Source: Heterostelium multicystogenum
Taxonomy: Eukaryota > Evosea > Eumycetozoa > Acytosteliales > Acytosteliaceae
Assembly: GCA_003667245.1 (NCBI GenBank)
Contig: RCNN01000330.1
Coordinates: 1-19,073 of the forward strand
Direction: 5' to 3'
DNA length: 19,073 bases
The number at the start of each line of letters is the position of its first letter. The first letter of the stretch is position 1. The position numbers and the translations under genes are program-made. Shown piece by piece: positions 11,048 through 19,073 of this stretch. The notes below the pieces were generated by a model. The model was not told the DNA's origin and made no database searches. It worked only from the letters and a program-made list of their open reading frames with translations.

Positions 11048-11689
11048 TCTGTTTTTCCAATTTTTCTCTTATGAACTAAATAATAGGCAACCAAATCCTC
11101 TATAAAATGATGGTGATACCATTCATACTGTTGTTGTTTTAAGAAAACTGTAGCCTTCTAAACCCTACAATAAATAACTCTGTATAGTTAAAACACAAAA
11201 AACACCACAAAAAAGTAGCTACTTCAACCAGTATATAGAATTTCATGATTCCAGTAGAAGTTTTAATGGCTAAGAATATTAAAAATAGTATACAACGGCT
11301 GATATCCATCCCTCTAAATCACATATATTTCAACATTGAGAAAAATGTATTAATCCAAAAGAGATTATCTAGATTATGATTATGGTAATTAAATCTTTTT
11401 TTATATGAAAATAATAATAATATATGTCTCAAATGGTTACTGGATAGATTAAAGATTATCAAATATTTATATAAATAAAAATAATATCAAAAAAAGAAAA
11501 TTAAAATATTAAATCAAGTAAATGTTAAATTGATTGAGTTTTCAACTATTTATTTCTGACTCAAACATACATTTACTAATTATTATTACATGTTTAAAAA
11601 TTATAAATCATCTTTGCCTCCTGCATTCAGTTCAAGTCGAGACACAGTATCGATTTCTATGTAAGTAGACTCACGCTCAACACGAACAA

Positions 11690-12480
11690 GATAATTGATC
11701 ATAGATTGGATATGATGAATTCAAGTCAAAGCTCATATTCAGTGAAATAAAAAGCTTTCTCTACTTGTCAGAGTATAGGTAGATCGCCTTTATACTTGGT
11801 ATAATTATAGACAAGTAAAGTAACAAGGTAGACATTAGACCCCGATTTGAATGCGTGATGATGCTTAAGCTAATTTCAATGTTCATAACAAAATATTGGT
11901 ATGTTTAAGTTTGTTAATAAATTAATGGATTTCAATCAGCATTCCACTTCAAGTATGACATGAAATGATCTCAATCATTAATAAAGTAGAAAGCAGAGTA
12001 TTAATTAAAATTAAATTAATTATAGGTATCTTAATGTTCTTGTACTGTATCAATGACAAAGGTTATCAAAGTAACTATGCCAGAATTTAAATGCTAGGTG
12101 AATGTAGTGGTGAAATGTCACAACAAGCATTTGCTAATGTAATTATTATATAAGCTTAAGCTATTTTCAATTATGATGCCAATTTTTCTATTTATTAAAT
12201 CAGTTTTTAAAATTGATTATCGATGCGATTGTGTAGGACTAAATAGAGTCGAGTGGAGTAAACAGCTCTCTATCCTCTCGGTGCCACTTTATCCGGCACA
12301 CTCAACCAGCAATGATCATCTATGACATAGTTGATGAATCAATTGCTCTACATTCGTTGGCCAATGTTCATATAGCAATGTCAAATTCGTTCATACAGTG
12401 ACAACACAACTTGACCCCTGAAAAGTTTGCAAATTCGTCAAGTTGATCAAGGACCTGGTCAATTTTATTCGGTATGTCAC
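11690..12480 (+). repeat. Proximal copy of a diverged subtelomeric duplication
   Basis: Several blocks match the 15710-16360 segment in the same order and orientation. They include ATTGGATAT.ATGAATTCAAGT, CTACTTGTCAGAG.ATA, TAATGTTCTTGTAC, ATTATATAAGCTTAAGC, TTTTTCTATTTATTAAATCA, ATAGAGTCGAG and CAGTGACAACACAAC. Between blocks there are indels of tens of bases. Near 12430-12475 both copies could encode a similar short peptide (VKL...VNFIRYV), hinting that the unit once included coding sequence. Here the frame is full of stops. Confidence 0.7.
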
Positions 12481-12599
12481 CCCTAAGATCGAGAGAGTTC
12501 CAACATTAGTCTTTCACTACAAAAATGTCTTCTTGAGACCACTAAAGATATCATAATATCAACTGGAATTCTCTTTCGTAGGCAAATCGAAAGCAATTC

Positions 12600-12736
12600 A
12601 ATATATATTTAATAAAAATTCAGCTATCAACACCAACAGACTATGGACATTTCTCTTTCCATTTCACAACGATCATATCAACTGCTGTTGGTGATGATAA
12701 TTGGATATGCAAAGAAATATATATTTAATAAAAATT
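12600..12736 (+). repeat. Pair of 21-bp direct repeats flanking 95 bp
   Basis: An identical 21-mer, AATATATATTTAATAAAA followed by ATT, occurs at 12600-12620 and 12716-12736. The 95 bp between them is richer in G+C than its surroundings. The arrangement could be a local duplication or a target-site-like footprint. Confidence 0.6.
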
Positions 12737-13085
12737 TGTATGTTTCAATAGTTTGAATTTCATTTTAATAAACTACCAATGTTCTCAGATTGGAATATGT
12801 TGCAAATATAACAATGATAAAACTGTTACCGAATTCAACAACAACTTCATCATGATAAAATATACTTGATGTTTAAATATTATAACGGTTATCCAATTTA
12901 AATTTGAATTAAAAATTACAAGCTGTTTTGATATATAAACTCTAAACTATACTCATTTTAGTTTTAAGATAGAATTAAACAAATTATTTAATAATATCTT
13001 TTATTATCTATAGTTAATTAATTAATTTTAGATTTATCATTATTTACAGATTTAATTATCAATCATTTTTACAAGAGTTATAAAT

Positions 13086-14344
13086 ATGAATAATTATTTA
13101 AATATACACAAATATTATAGTAAAAGCATGGCTCTCCAAGAGTCAAGATACAACGCTAGTATTACTAAATTAGAGAATGTAGATTTTTCACTTGTAACCA
13201 AAGTGAATCAACCACAACAACAGCCACTTCAACAAAAGGATAGACATTTCATGATGCCAACAGAATCTTCGAAGGCAAAGATTAGTAAAAATAGTACACC
13301 AATTGCTCCAGTCATGTTGCCAAATGTCATCAGAAGAAAGATATCTGTTCCAAACATTATGGAACATTATATAAATCCAACAGTTTCATCACTGGTATGT
13401 TAAGTGAAAATACTTTTTAATTATTAATTTAAATTATTAATTAATATTTAAAGGCCAAACAGATTCCAAAAAAAGGTTTGGATCAAGGAAATAAACATCT
13501 GGAAAGAGTTGCCCATAGAGAGTTAGCTGTACCAAGCATCAACAAAAGATTTATGAATCCTACAGTTTCATCAAACGTATGTAGATTATTAATATCAATA
13601 ATTATTTATTAATTAGATAAATACAGGCCAAGGAACAGATTCCAAGTGAAGATTTGGATCAAGAAAAGAAGCCACTGGAAAGAGTGACTAAAAGAAGGTT
13701 AGAGGTACCAAGCATCAACAACAGATTCATAAATCATACAATTTCATCTGGTGTATGTATATTATAATACAATACTTAAATAATATTAATTGGAATTTAA
13801 AAAAGGCCAAGAAACAACCTAGGATTAAATCTTTGGATCAAGAAAAGAAACCTCTGGAAAGAGTGACCAAAAGAACGTTAGTTGTACCAACCATCAAAAA
13901 CAGATTTGTCCAAGACACGATATCATCAATGGTAATAGAGAGTGTTAAAATAATTCTAAATTGTTAATTAATATATCTGTTATTTGTATAGAGCAAGAAA
14001 CATAAACCTAGTGTACCTATGGATAGATTAGAAACTACTTTGGCAAGAGTCAACAAAAGAATCTTAGATGTACCAACCATCAACAATAGATTTGTCCAAG
14101 ACACCATTTCATCAAAAGTATTATAAATTTAAATAACAAATCTAAAGTATATATATTAATTAATCTTTTATGAATATAGGCCAAACAGCAGTTTAAAAGT
14201 CATAGAGTAAGATCGGAGTCCAACAGAGTTACACCAGAGTCTACAGAGGTCAAAGATTGTGAGAATCTTATTGTTGAAAGTGGCTTTTTAATACATTTTT
14301 GTATTATTATCAGTATAATTGTATGTATCTGTGTGTATTTGTAA
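13086..14344 (+). CDS. Exon-repeat membrane protein: tandem 41-42-codon modules, one per exon
   Basis: I know no family for it. Six exons are inferred: 13086-13394, 13454-13576, 13627-13752, 13806-13931, 13993-14117 and 14180-14344, separated by 50-62 bp GT...AG introns, all phase 0. Exons 2-5 each encode one module: an Ala/Ser-Lys start, LDQEKKPLERVTKR in the middle, then VPSINNRF and a TISS-like end. The end of exon 1 carries a related half (ISVPNIMEHYINPTVSS). Exons 1-4 and 6 are open in frame. Exon 5 is 125 nt and needs one T restored near 14040, where its module would otherwise match the others. Exon 6 ends in a 20-residue membrane helix (FLIHFCIIISIIVCICVYL) next to the stop, so the protein is probably tail-anchored with basic repeats on the cytosolic side. 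Start is the first ATG after A+T-rich DNA. Confidence 0.75.
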
Positions 14345-14401
14345 GTATGTATAGAAGTATATTAAAATTGAATAGTGGTTGGTTGGACGGTTTCGGTAGG
14401 T

Positions 14402-15107
14402 ATCTATTAATAGATTTTTCTTTTTTCCTTTTCTTCTTCTCTTTCTCCAAAATTAACTCCAAGGGAAATCGGTCCAGCAGATTGAGCAACATTGGTTCCG
14501 ACAGCTGTGACTAAGGAATAATGTTGCTCAAATGAGATAGTCAATAGAGTAGGGAACTTGAGACTATCTCATTTTCTCGAAAGAGAAACTACTGGCCGTC
14601 GTGGCTAAGGTCAACAATCTATTTTGAATGGAGGCGAGCTGTTCAAATTGATTGTGGATGTAGAGTCACATGATGATTGATTCTAAATCAATCGATCATG
14701 TCTCGGCGTAGGAGGATCAGGATCCTGGAAATATACTATTCATACTTGTTTGTGTTTGTCATAACATACTTTGATAAACACCACATCACTGGGAATCGGT
14801 CTAACTTGTGATCCTTGAGTTGCAGGAGGGGAGGTTAGGCTGTGATGGAAAGATGAATATGTACTCATTAAATCGGCATTTAATTGAGACAGTTTCCTTT
14901 GATACCTCGGCTTCATATACATCTTCGACCTTGACATAGGAATCAAGTGGGACTTGGATTCTTATGGTTACACACTCACAAAGATGCTCTTGGTCTTTGG
15001 AGGCTCGAGTGTGTAAGCCACTGTGGTGCCAGTCGGACTCCACCTCCGCGTGGTTGGCACCGGGAAACTCCATGAACATCAAAGTTTGCCGAACTTGATG
15101 TTCATGG
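14402..15107. other. Chain of consecutive stem-loops (candidate structured ncRNA or element remnant)
   Basis: A locally G+C-richer stretch folds into successive local hairpins. Stem positions are: palindrome 14402-14415; 14482-14493 with 14520-14531 (12 bp perfect); 14530-14542 with 14562-14574 (13 bp perfect); 14573-14588 (6 bp, GAAA loop); 14615-14628 with 14642-14654; 14669-14700 (14 bp, one bulge, CTA loop); 14752-14781 (10 bp, one G-U); 14864-14888 (10 bp, one bulge, CGGC loop); 14935-14966 (14 bp, one G-U, one bulge, GGG loop); 14968-15016 (10 bp outer plus 6 bp inner); 15025-15061 (7 bp); 15070-15107 (16 bp, one bulged A, five-base loop). Strand is unknown. Leftward open frames of about 70-125 codons overlap it but have no recognisable domain. 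Confidence 0.65.
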
Positions 15108-15640
15108 TGGCTAAGAGAGTCCATCAATTTTTCTAATCTTTGCATCACCCACTCACACACTGTTTTGTAGATCACCAGATCAATCTTGTATTATATCTTT
15201 GTATTTTTAGATCAATAAGCACTTCACACCCCACATTCCAACTTCACTTGTTTGTTTCAAAATTCATTCTTTACTTTTTCACACACCCCACTTCACAGTC
15301 AACTTGTTTTTGTCTAACAAGAATTGCTATTATCAAGTGATATAAATATAAACAGTTATTACTTGGTTATATCAATACTTGTGTAGATTCAATTATTTAT
15401 AATGTAATATTTCCAATAACAACTTATTCAACTTAGTATATTTATCGTAGTATCAACAGTTTGACAAAGTTTCAAAGCATTTGTGATTGATTACTACCTA
15501 TAAACGACTAAGTAAGCTGAACATCGAAGAAATATAGTTATAAGAGTTGTTATTAATTATTTTAAAAGATAACTAAGAGTTAATTTGGTTATTGATGTAA
15601 CCTTTAGAAGTCTAGCACACAAGTCAGTTCAACAAGAGAG
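15108..15640. other. Intergenic region with a short imperfect tandem repeat
   Basis: No gene is supported. Two similar pyrimidine-rich segments at 15222-15253 and 15278-15309 share TTCACACCCCAC and AACTTGTTT-like blocks about 56 bp apart. The rest is A+T-rich, with a TATAAATATAAA stretch near 15340-15351. Confidence 0.45.
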
Positions 15641-15643
15641 ACT

Positions 15644-15676
15644 CATAGTTTTGACTTGTAAGTCAAAGTGACTATG
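15644..15676. other. Isolated stem-loop near the start of the distal duplicated copy
   Basis: CATAGT plus TTTGACT pair with AGTCAAA plus ACTATG around a four-base loop, with a three-base GTG bulge: 13 pairs in 33 nt. It resembles the hairpins of the 14.4-15.1 kb chain in size and imperfection. Confidence 0.5.
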
Positions 15677-15709
15677 TCAAGTTCATCACCTACAAAATAA
15701 GTGAACATA

Positions 15710-16360
15710 GGATTGGATATTATGAATTCAAGTCTGGAGTATCACCAAGACAAAGCTACTATTCGGAGATAATGGAGCTTGCACTACTTGTCAGAGGATA
15801 AGTATATATTGCCATAATAGACATGGTAATAATGTTCTTGTACAAGAGTAACTGTGGCAGAATCTTCTCAAGATGCTTCCTATTCTACAGAAGATGGGAT
15901 CTTGACCAACATCATCTTTCAACGATCTTCAACCACTTTTCAACAGCTCCAATACACACAACTCCAGACCCGAGAATTCTAATCCATCTTGTTCAGATAG
16001 ATGAATGTAGTTAAGAAATAGTACATCTGGTATTTGCTAAGGTAACTATTATATAAGCTTAAGCAATTTTCAATGATGATACTAATTTTTCTATTTATTA
16101 AATCAGTTTTAACATTGAATATCGATGGTGTTGTGTAAGACTCAATAGAGTCGAGCGGTGTAATCTTAAACAGCTTTCGATCATCTCGGTGGCATACAAG
16201 CATCATAATCAGCCTAGAATTGACATCGATGATATAGTTTATGCAACAATCGCTTTACATTCGTTATGGCAAATTCGTTCAAACAGTGACAACACAACAA
16301 AACGACCAAGAAGTTTACAATTCTTCGTCAAGTTGATGGTCAATTTCATTCGGTATGTTA
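15710..16360 (+). repeat. Distal copy of a diverged subtelomeric duplication
   Basis: It is colinear with 11690-12480 through the shared blocks listed for that copy. In this copy 16189-16527 is open, with a piece reading FVKLMVNFIRYVSTSI, and the segment leads directly into the broken AAA-ATPase-like gene. The duplicated unit may therefore be the 5' flank and first exon(s) of that gene family; this is inference. Confidence 0.7.
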
Positions 16361-16498
16361 GCACTAGCATCACGGGACTTCATTGTACCATACTAACTAT
16401 ATATATAACAGGTCCAAGCTCAGGTATTTGGAGAGACAACAATATATCACTCTATATGGTGATGTGCTTCTGTCATTTTTTTCAGGTGCGTAAAATAT

Positions 16499-18828
16499 TT
16501 GTGCTTTTTGTTAGATCTTTTGTTTAGTTCACTTGTTCCAACAGATACTATCTCTATCGAAAGCATGTTGTCTAAACTCCTGTCTCTCAGAAGCTCTGTA
16601 GCAGTATGCCCCAATCGCATCAAACATACAGCAGTTCCCTTTCTTTGGTCCAACCAATCTCATGTTCGTTTCTACAGTGCGCCATCTGACAAGAGCAGTA
16701 AATATATTCTGATAGATGCAAGTTGTCTCACAACTGACATTCAATTCAGAGCAACCTCAGTTCCTCTTTGGTGATGGCAACTTCAAGAGTGTATTCCACA
16801 CGGCTCGATCTTCATTGACAACAGCAACTACATCAGAGATATTGAGTCACTGAAGGCACTCCGTTCGTCCTCGACGCATTGGCAAGACGTTGTTCCTCGA
16901 CATGCTCCACCAGTACTAAGACATCAACAACAAAAACCAATTCACCGAGTTGTTTGGCAGGCTTGACATTATAAAGAACCCTACCGATTTGGGGAACAAG
17001 TTCATGGTACTTCATCTTGACTTCTCTGGCTTGAAAACCAACTCCATTTGAGGTAAGACTACACAAAATGAAATAAGGCTAGACCATTTCTGACGAACAA
17101 TCAACAGGTATTTGAGACAGACTTCAACAGCAAGGTCAATGGTTCTGTCAAGCGTTTCATTGAGGATTACCAGCATCTTCTCATATCAGGATCCAGATCG
17201 AGGTTTTACCCAACAACTGTTTGGAGAGCTTCGATTCTTTGAAGAGAGCAGTTTACAACTCTGGTCACTCTTTACGTTCTCAAGACCAACATTCATCAAT
17301 GGTGCCACATCTATGCAAAGTCCGAGTTCACATATGAATTCAATATCACAACCGACTTGACTCTTGAGACAAAGTACTCGTTGATCTATGGCTTCACAGA
17401 CACCCATGTCAGGGCTGTACTCGATCTCATCATTCCACCACTCGATCACTTGAGAAGTGAAAACAATGGATATAGGTTCAGCAAGGACCAACCAGTTGCT
17501 CTCTACAACGCAGCAAAGGTCTCTTACTCTCTTCGACGACTTCAGCTGTATAGATGTCGGGGTTGAGGAGGTAGGTTATGATGTTTTTCATCAATCTACT
17601 CCTTACCAACACTTTCTTAGGATCACATTGGACTTCTCCAGGACATATCAGATCCCAACACTCTACCAGCTCAATCAAAACTCGAGTTGGTCAAGAATCA
17701 TCCTCTTGGTCTCTCGGTTCAACGAGGCACTCATCTCTCACAACATCAAATACTGTGGAGGACCAATGGGAAGATTCAACCTCACAGAGATTCAAAATTG
17801 GGTCAGGATCGCAAGGCTTTGGTCTCTCATGTACAACACTGGTGCACTGACATTCCTCGACAAAGGAACGCATCTTTACATTCCAAATCTGTTAGCCAAG
17901 AAGGAAAGGAGTACCTCTACAAGGTCAAAAGACTCTTCAACTGGAAGTCATTCGACACTGGGGAGCACAGATCAGCAATCATACAATTCATCAAGGACGA
18001 CGACACAATCCACTCTGTGAAATCATTCTTGGACAAGATCTCAGCCAACTGACAGGCAACAATGTCATTCATCACAATAAGAATAGCTTGTCTGAATGTT
18101 TCGACTCAGCAATCGCATATTCATTTGGAAAGCTGGACGGCATTCAAACAAGAGTTCAAAGTGGCTCGAACACTCTTGGCAGAACAATCTCCATCTTTAA
18201 CTCCTAGTCTCACGATGATAAGTGATTTGAGTACTTTTGAATAGAATGAATGTGTCCCAACAGTATCGATCTCAGACAAACCGAGGATTCACTTAATGTT
18301 CAATAATATTTAAGATCGGAATGTTGAAGAGATCTCCAAGCTCATGGGATGATATGTGTCTCACATCAGCATCGATTTCTTCAGAAGAACAGGCAATTCT
18401 ACTCAATCTCTCGCTCACAGATCATAGATATGGAAGAATTTGTGGATGGATGTCTTCAGTATGCAAATCAACAAGCGGTCAGCTACGCACGTGGTCTCAA
18501 AAAGAAGTATCGAATCTCTTAGATGACTAGTTAGGTCATCGTTCTTGTTGGACTGACAACATACAGCTCTAGCTCTTTATGGTTAAGCACATTCAGGTCA
18601 TTCGTCTTAATTCAGGATTCAGGTGGACTCATTGATTGGTTTTTGCTCTCAGGTTCAATTAGTTTGGTGGATGATGAATCTTTGTTTTCTAGTTTAGCAT
18701 CAGACAAAAAACGACTGATAAGTGGTGGAACTCAACTCAATTCAATGTTAGTTACAGTTTATCAAGTATATGATGGAGGATTTAATACAGTTTTGGACTC
18801 AGATGATTTGGATCAGTGTCTTCATTAA
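16499..18828 (+). pseudogene. Broken AAA-ATPase-like / PD-(D/E)XK gene (Crinkler-type NTPase-nuclease), telomere-proximal
   Basis: Pieces in at least three frames line up in the order of the AAA-ATPase-like (PF09820) plus PD-(D/E)XK family. They are FGDGNFKSVF and IFIDNSNYIRDIESL, then a P-loop variant VRPRRIGKTLFLDML (about 16860), MVLHLDFSG, TLETKYSLIYGFTDTHV, SENNGYRFSKDQPVALYN, LWSLMYNTGALTF, THLYIPNLLAKK, and a late FVDGCLQYANQQAVSYARGL block with VIVLVGLTTY (nuclease-lobe style). Related eukaryotic proteins are Crinkler/RHS-type NTPase-nuclease effectors, proposed to act on DNA in intruder or intragenomic conflict (from memory). After SGHSLYVL, where family members have the Walker B VDEYD, the sequence jumps to an unrelated piece, so Walker B appears deleted. 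A probable intron is at about 17053-17108. The last 98 codons (18535-18828) are open and end in an acidic tail. The N-terminal part (16499-16774) is unrecognised. With so many shifts plus a missing motif it is probably dead. Confidence 0.6.
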
Positions 18829-18939
18829 TAGATAGATATATTATTTAGGTCAACAGGTTGTTTTTAGGTTTAAATAAAGTGGATTTAGTTTAATTAAAAA
18901 ATAGCTAATGTAAAAAAAGCATTTTCCCGCAAGCGGAAC

Positions 18940-19073
18940 TAGAGGGTAGAGGGTAGAGGGTAGAGGGTAGAGGGTAGAGGGGGTAGGAGAGGTAGAGGGT
19001 AGAGGTAAGGGTAGAGGGTAAGGGAAGGGTAAGGGTAAGGGTAAGGGTTAAGGGTAAGGGGTAAGGGTAAGGG
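18940..19073 (+). repeat. Telomere-type repeat array, TAGAGGG zone then TAAGGG zone
   Basis: A G-rich array begins abruptly at 18940 and continues to the window edge. The proximal part is mostly TAGAGGG, with six units nearly in a row, followed by irregular units. The distal part is mostly TAAGGG (nine occurrences) with single-base variants. The G-rich strand runs 5' to 3' toward the edge, the orientation expected at a right-hand chromosome end. The array may continue beyond the window. Confidence 0.9.

Larger units (their letters stand above)
11048..13085. other. Gene-poor region with decayed sequence
   Basis: About 2 kb with no supported gene. It includes the proximal copy of the subtelomeric duplication (about 11690-12480), two copies of a 21-bp A+T-rich repeat (12600-12620 and 12716-12736), and otherwise A+T-rich DNA. 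Immediately before the next ATG, TTAATTAATTAATTT tracts look like the promoter of the repeat-exon gene. Confidence 0.5.

Noticed and set aside
10909..11094. Leftward 61-codon frame
   Set aside because: It overlaps the tRNA-Val gene and its Pol III signals; no coding character.
11048..13085. Autonomous transposon in the gene-poor region
   Set aside because: No transposase, integrase or reverse-transcriptase motif and no long terminal repeats could be seen on either strand; only a diverged duplication and a short repeat pair are present.
14740..15175. Overlapping leftward open frames of about 68 and 124 codons as a protein gene
   Set aside because: They lie inside the hairpin chain, two frames are open at once, no domain is recognisable, and the base pairing explains the sequence better. 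I keep them only as a note.
17578..18052. Three overlapping rightward frames as separate small genes
   Set aside because: Family-like blocks switch between these frames in the expected order, so they are pieces of one frame-broken AAA-ATPase-like gene.
18940..19073. CRISPR array or minisatellite
   Set aside because: Units are 6-7 bp G-rich repeats at the window edge with telomere orientation; there are no spacers.

Overview
The window looks like the right-hand end of a chromosome from a dictyostelid social amoeba. The evidence is strong A+T richness, short A+T-rich GT...AG introns (about 50-120 bp), codons ending in A or T, AAC/CAA microsatellites inside coding sequence, a eukaryotic tRNA gene followed by a second B-box-like motif, and G-rich telomere-type repeats running off the 3' edge. 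I cannot name the species.

Positions 1-8131 are a compact housekeeping block. In order it holds: class III alcohol dehydrogenase (-), a low-complexity protein with a C-terminal membrane helix (+), translation factor eIF2B alpha (-), cytidine deaminase (+), a DEDDy 3'-5' exonuclease of EXD1/RNase D type (-), an LYR-motif mitochondrial protein (+), and a small membrane protein that may be ERF4/GOLGA7/CHIC-like (+). Neighbours mostly converge with very small gaps or diverge from a shared promoter region. Positions 8585-10372 carry a secreted lysosomal-type beta-hexosaminidase (GH20) with two clear introns.

Positions 10373-13085 are gene-poor. They hold a possible orphan 3' exon, tRNA-Val(UAC) with downstream Pol III signals, and the proximal copy of a diverged subtelomeric duplication. 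Positions 13086-14344 hold an unrecognised gene whose middle exons are copies of one 41-42-codon phase-0 module. Immediately after it, 14402-15107 is a locally G+C-richer stretch that folds into an almost uninterrupted chain of stem-loops. The distal duplicated copy (about 15.7-16.4 kb) runs into a badly broken gene at 16499-18828. That gene resembles the AAA-ATPase-like plus PD-(D/E)XK family (Crinkler-type NTPase-nuclease) and ends about 110 bp before the telomeric array at 18940-19073.

Nearly every conserved gene needs one or more single-base frame corrections, mostly in homopolymers, while splice sites and conserved residues are intact. The simplest reading is residual long-read or 454-type assembly error. 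The telomere-proximal AAA gene has further losses and may be a true pseudogene.
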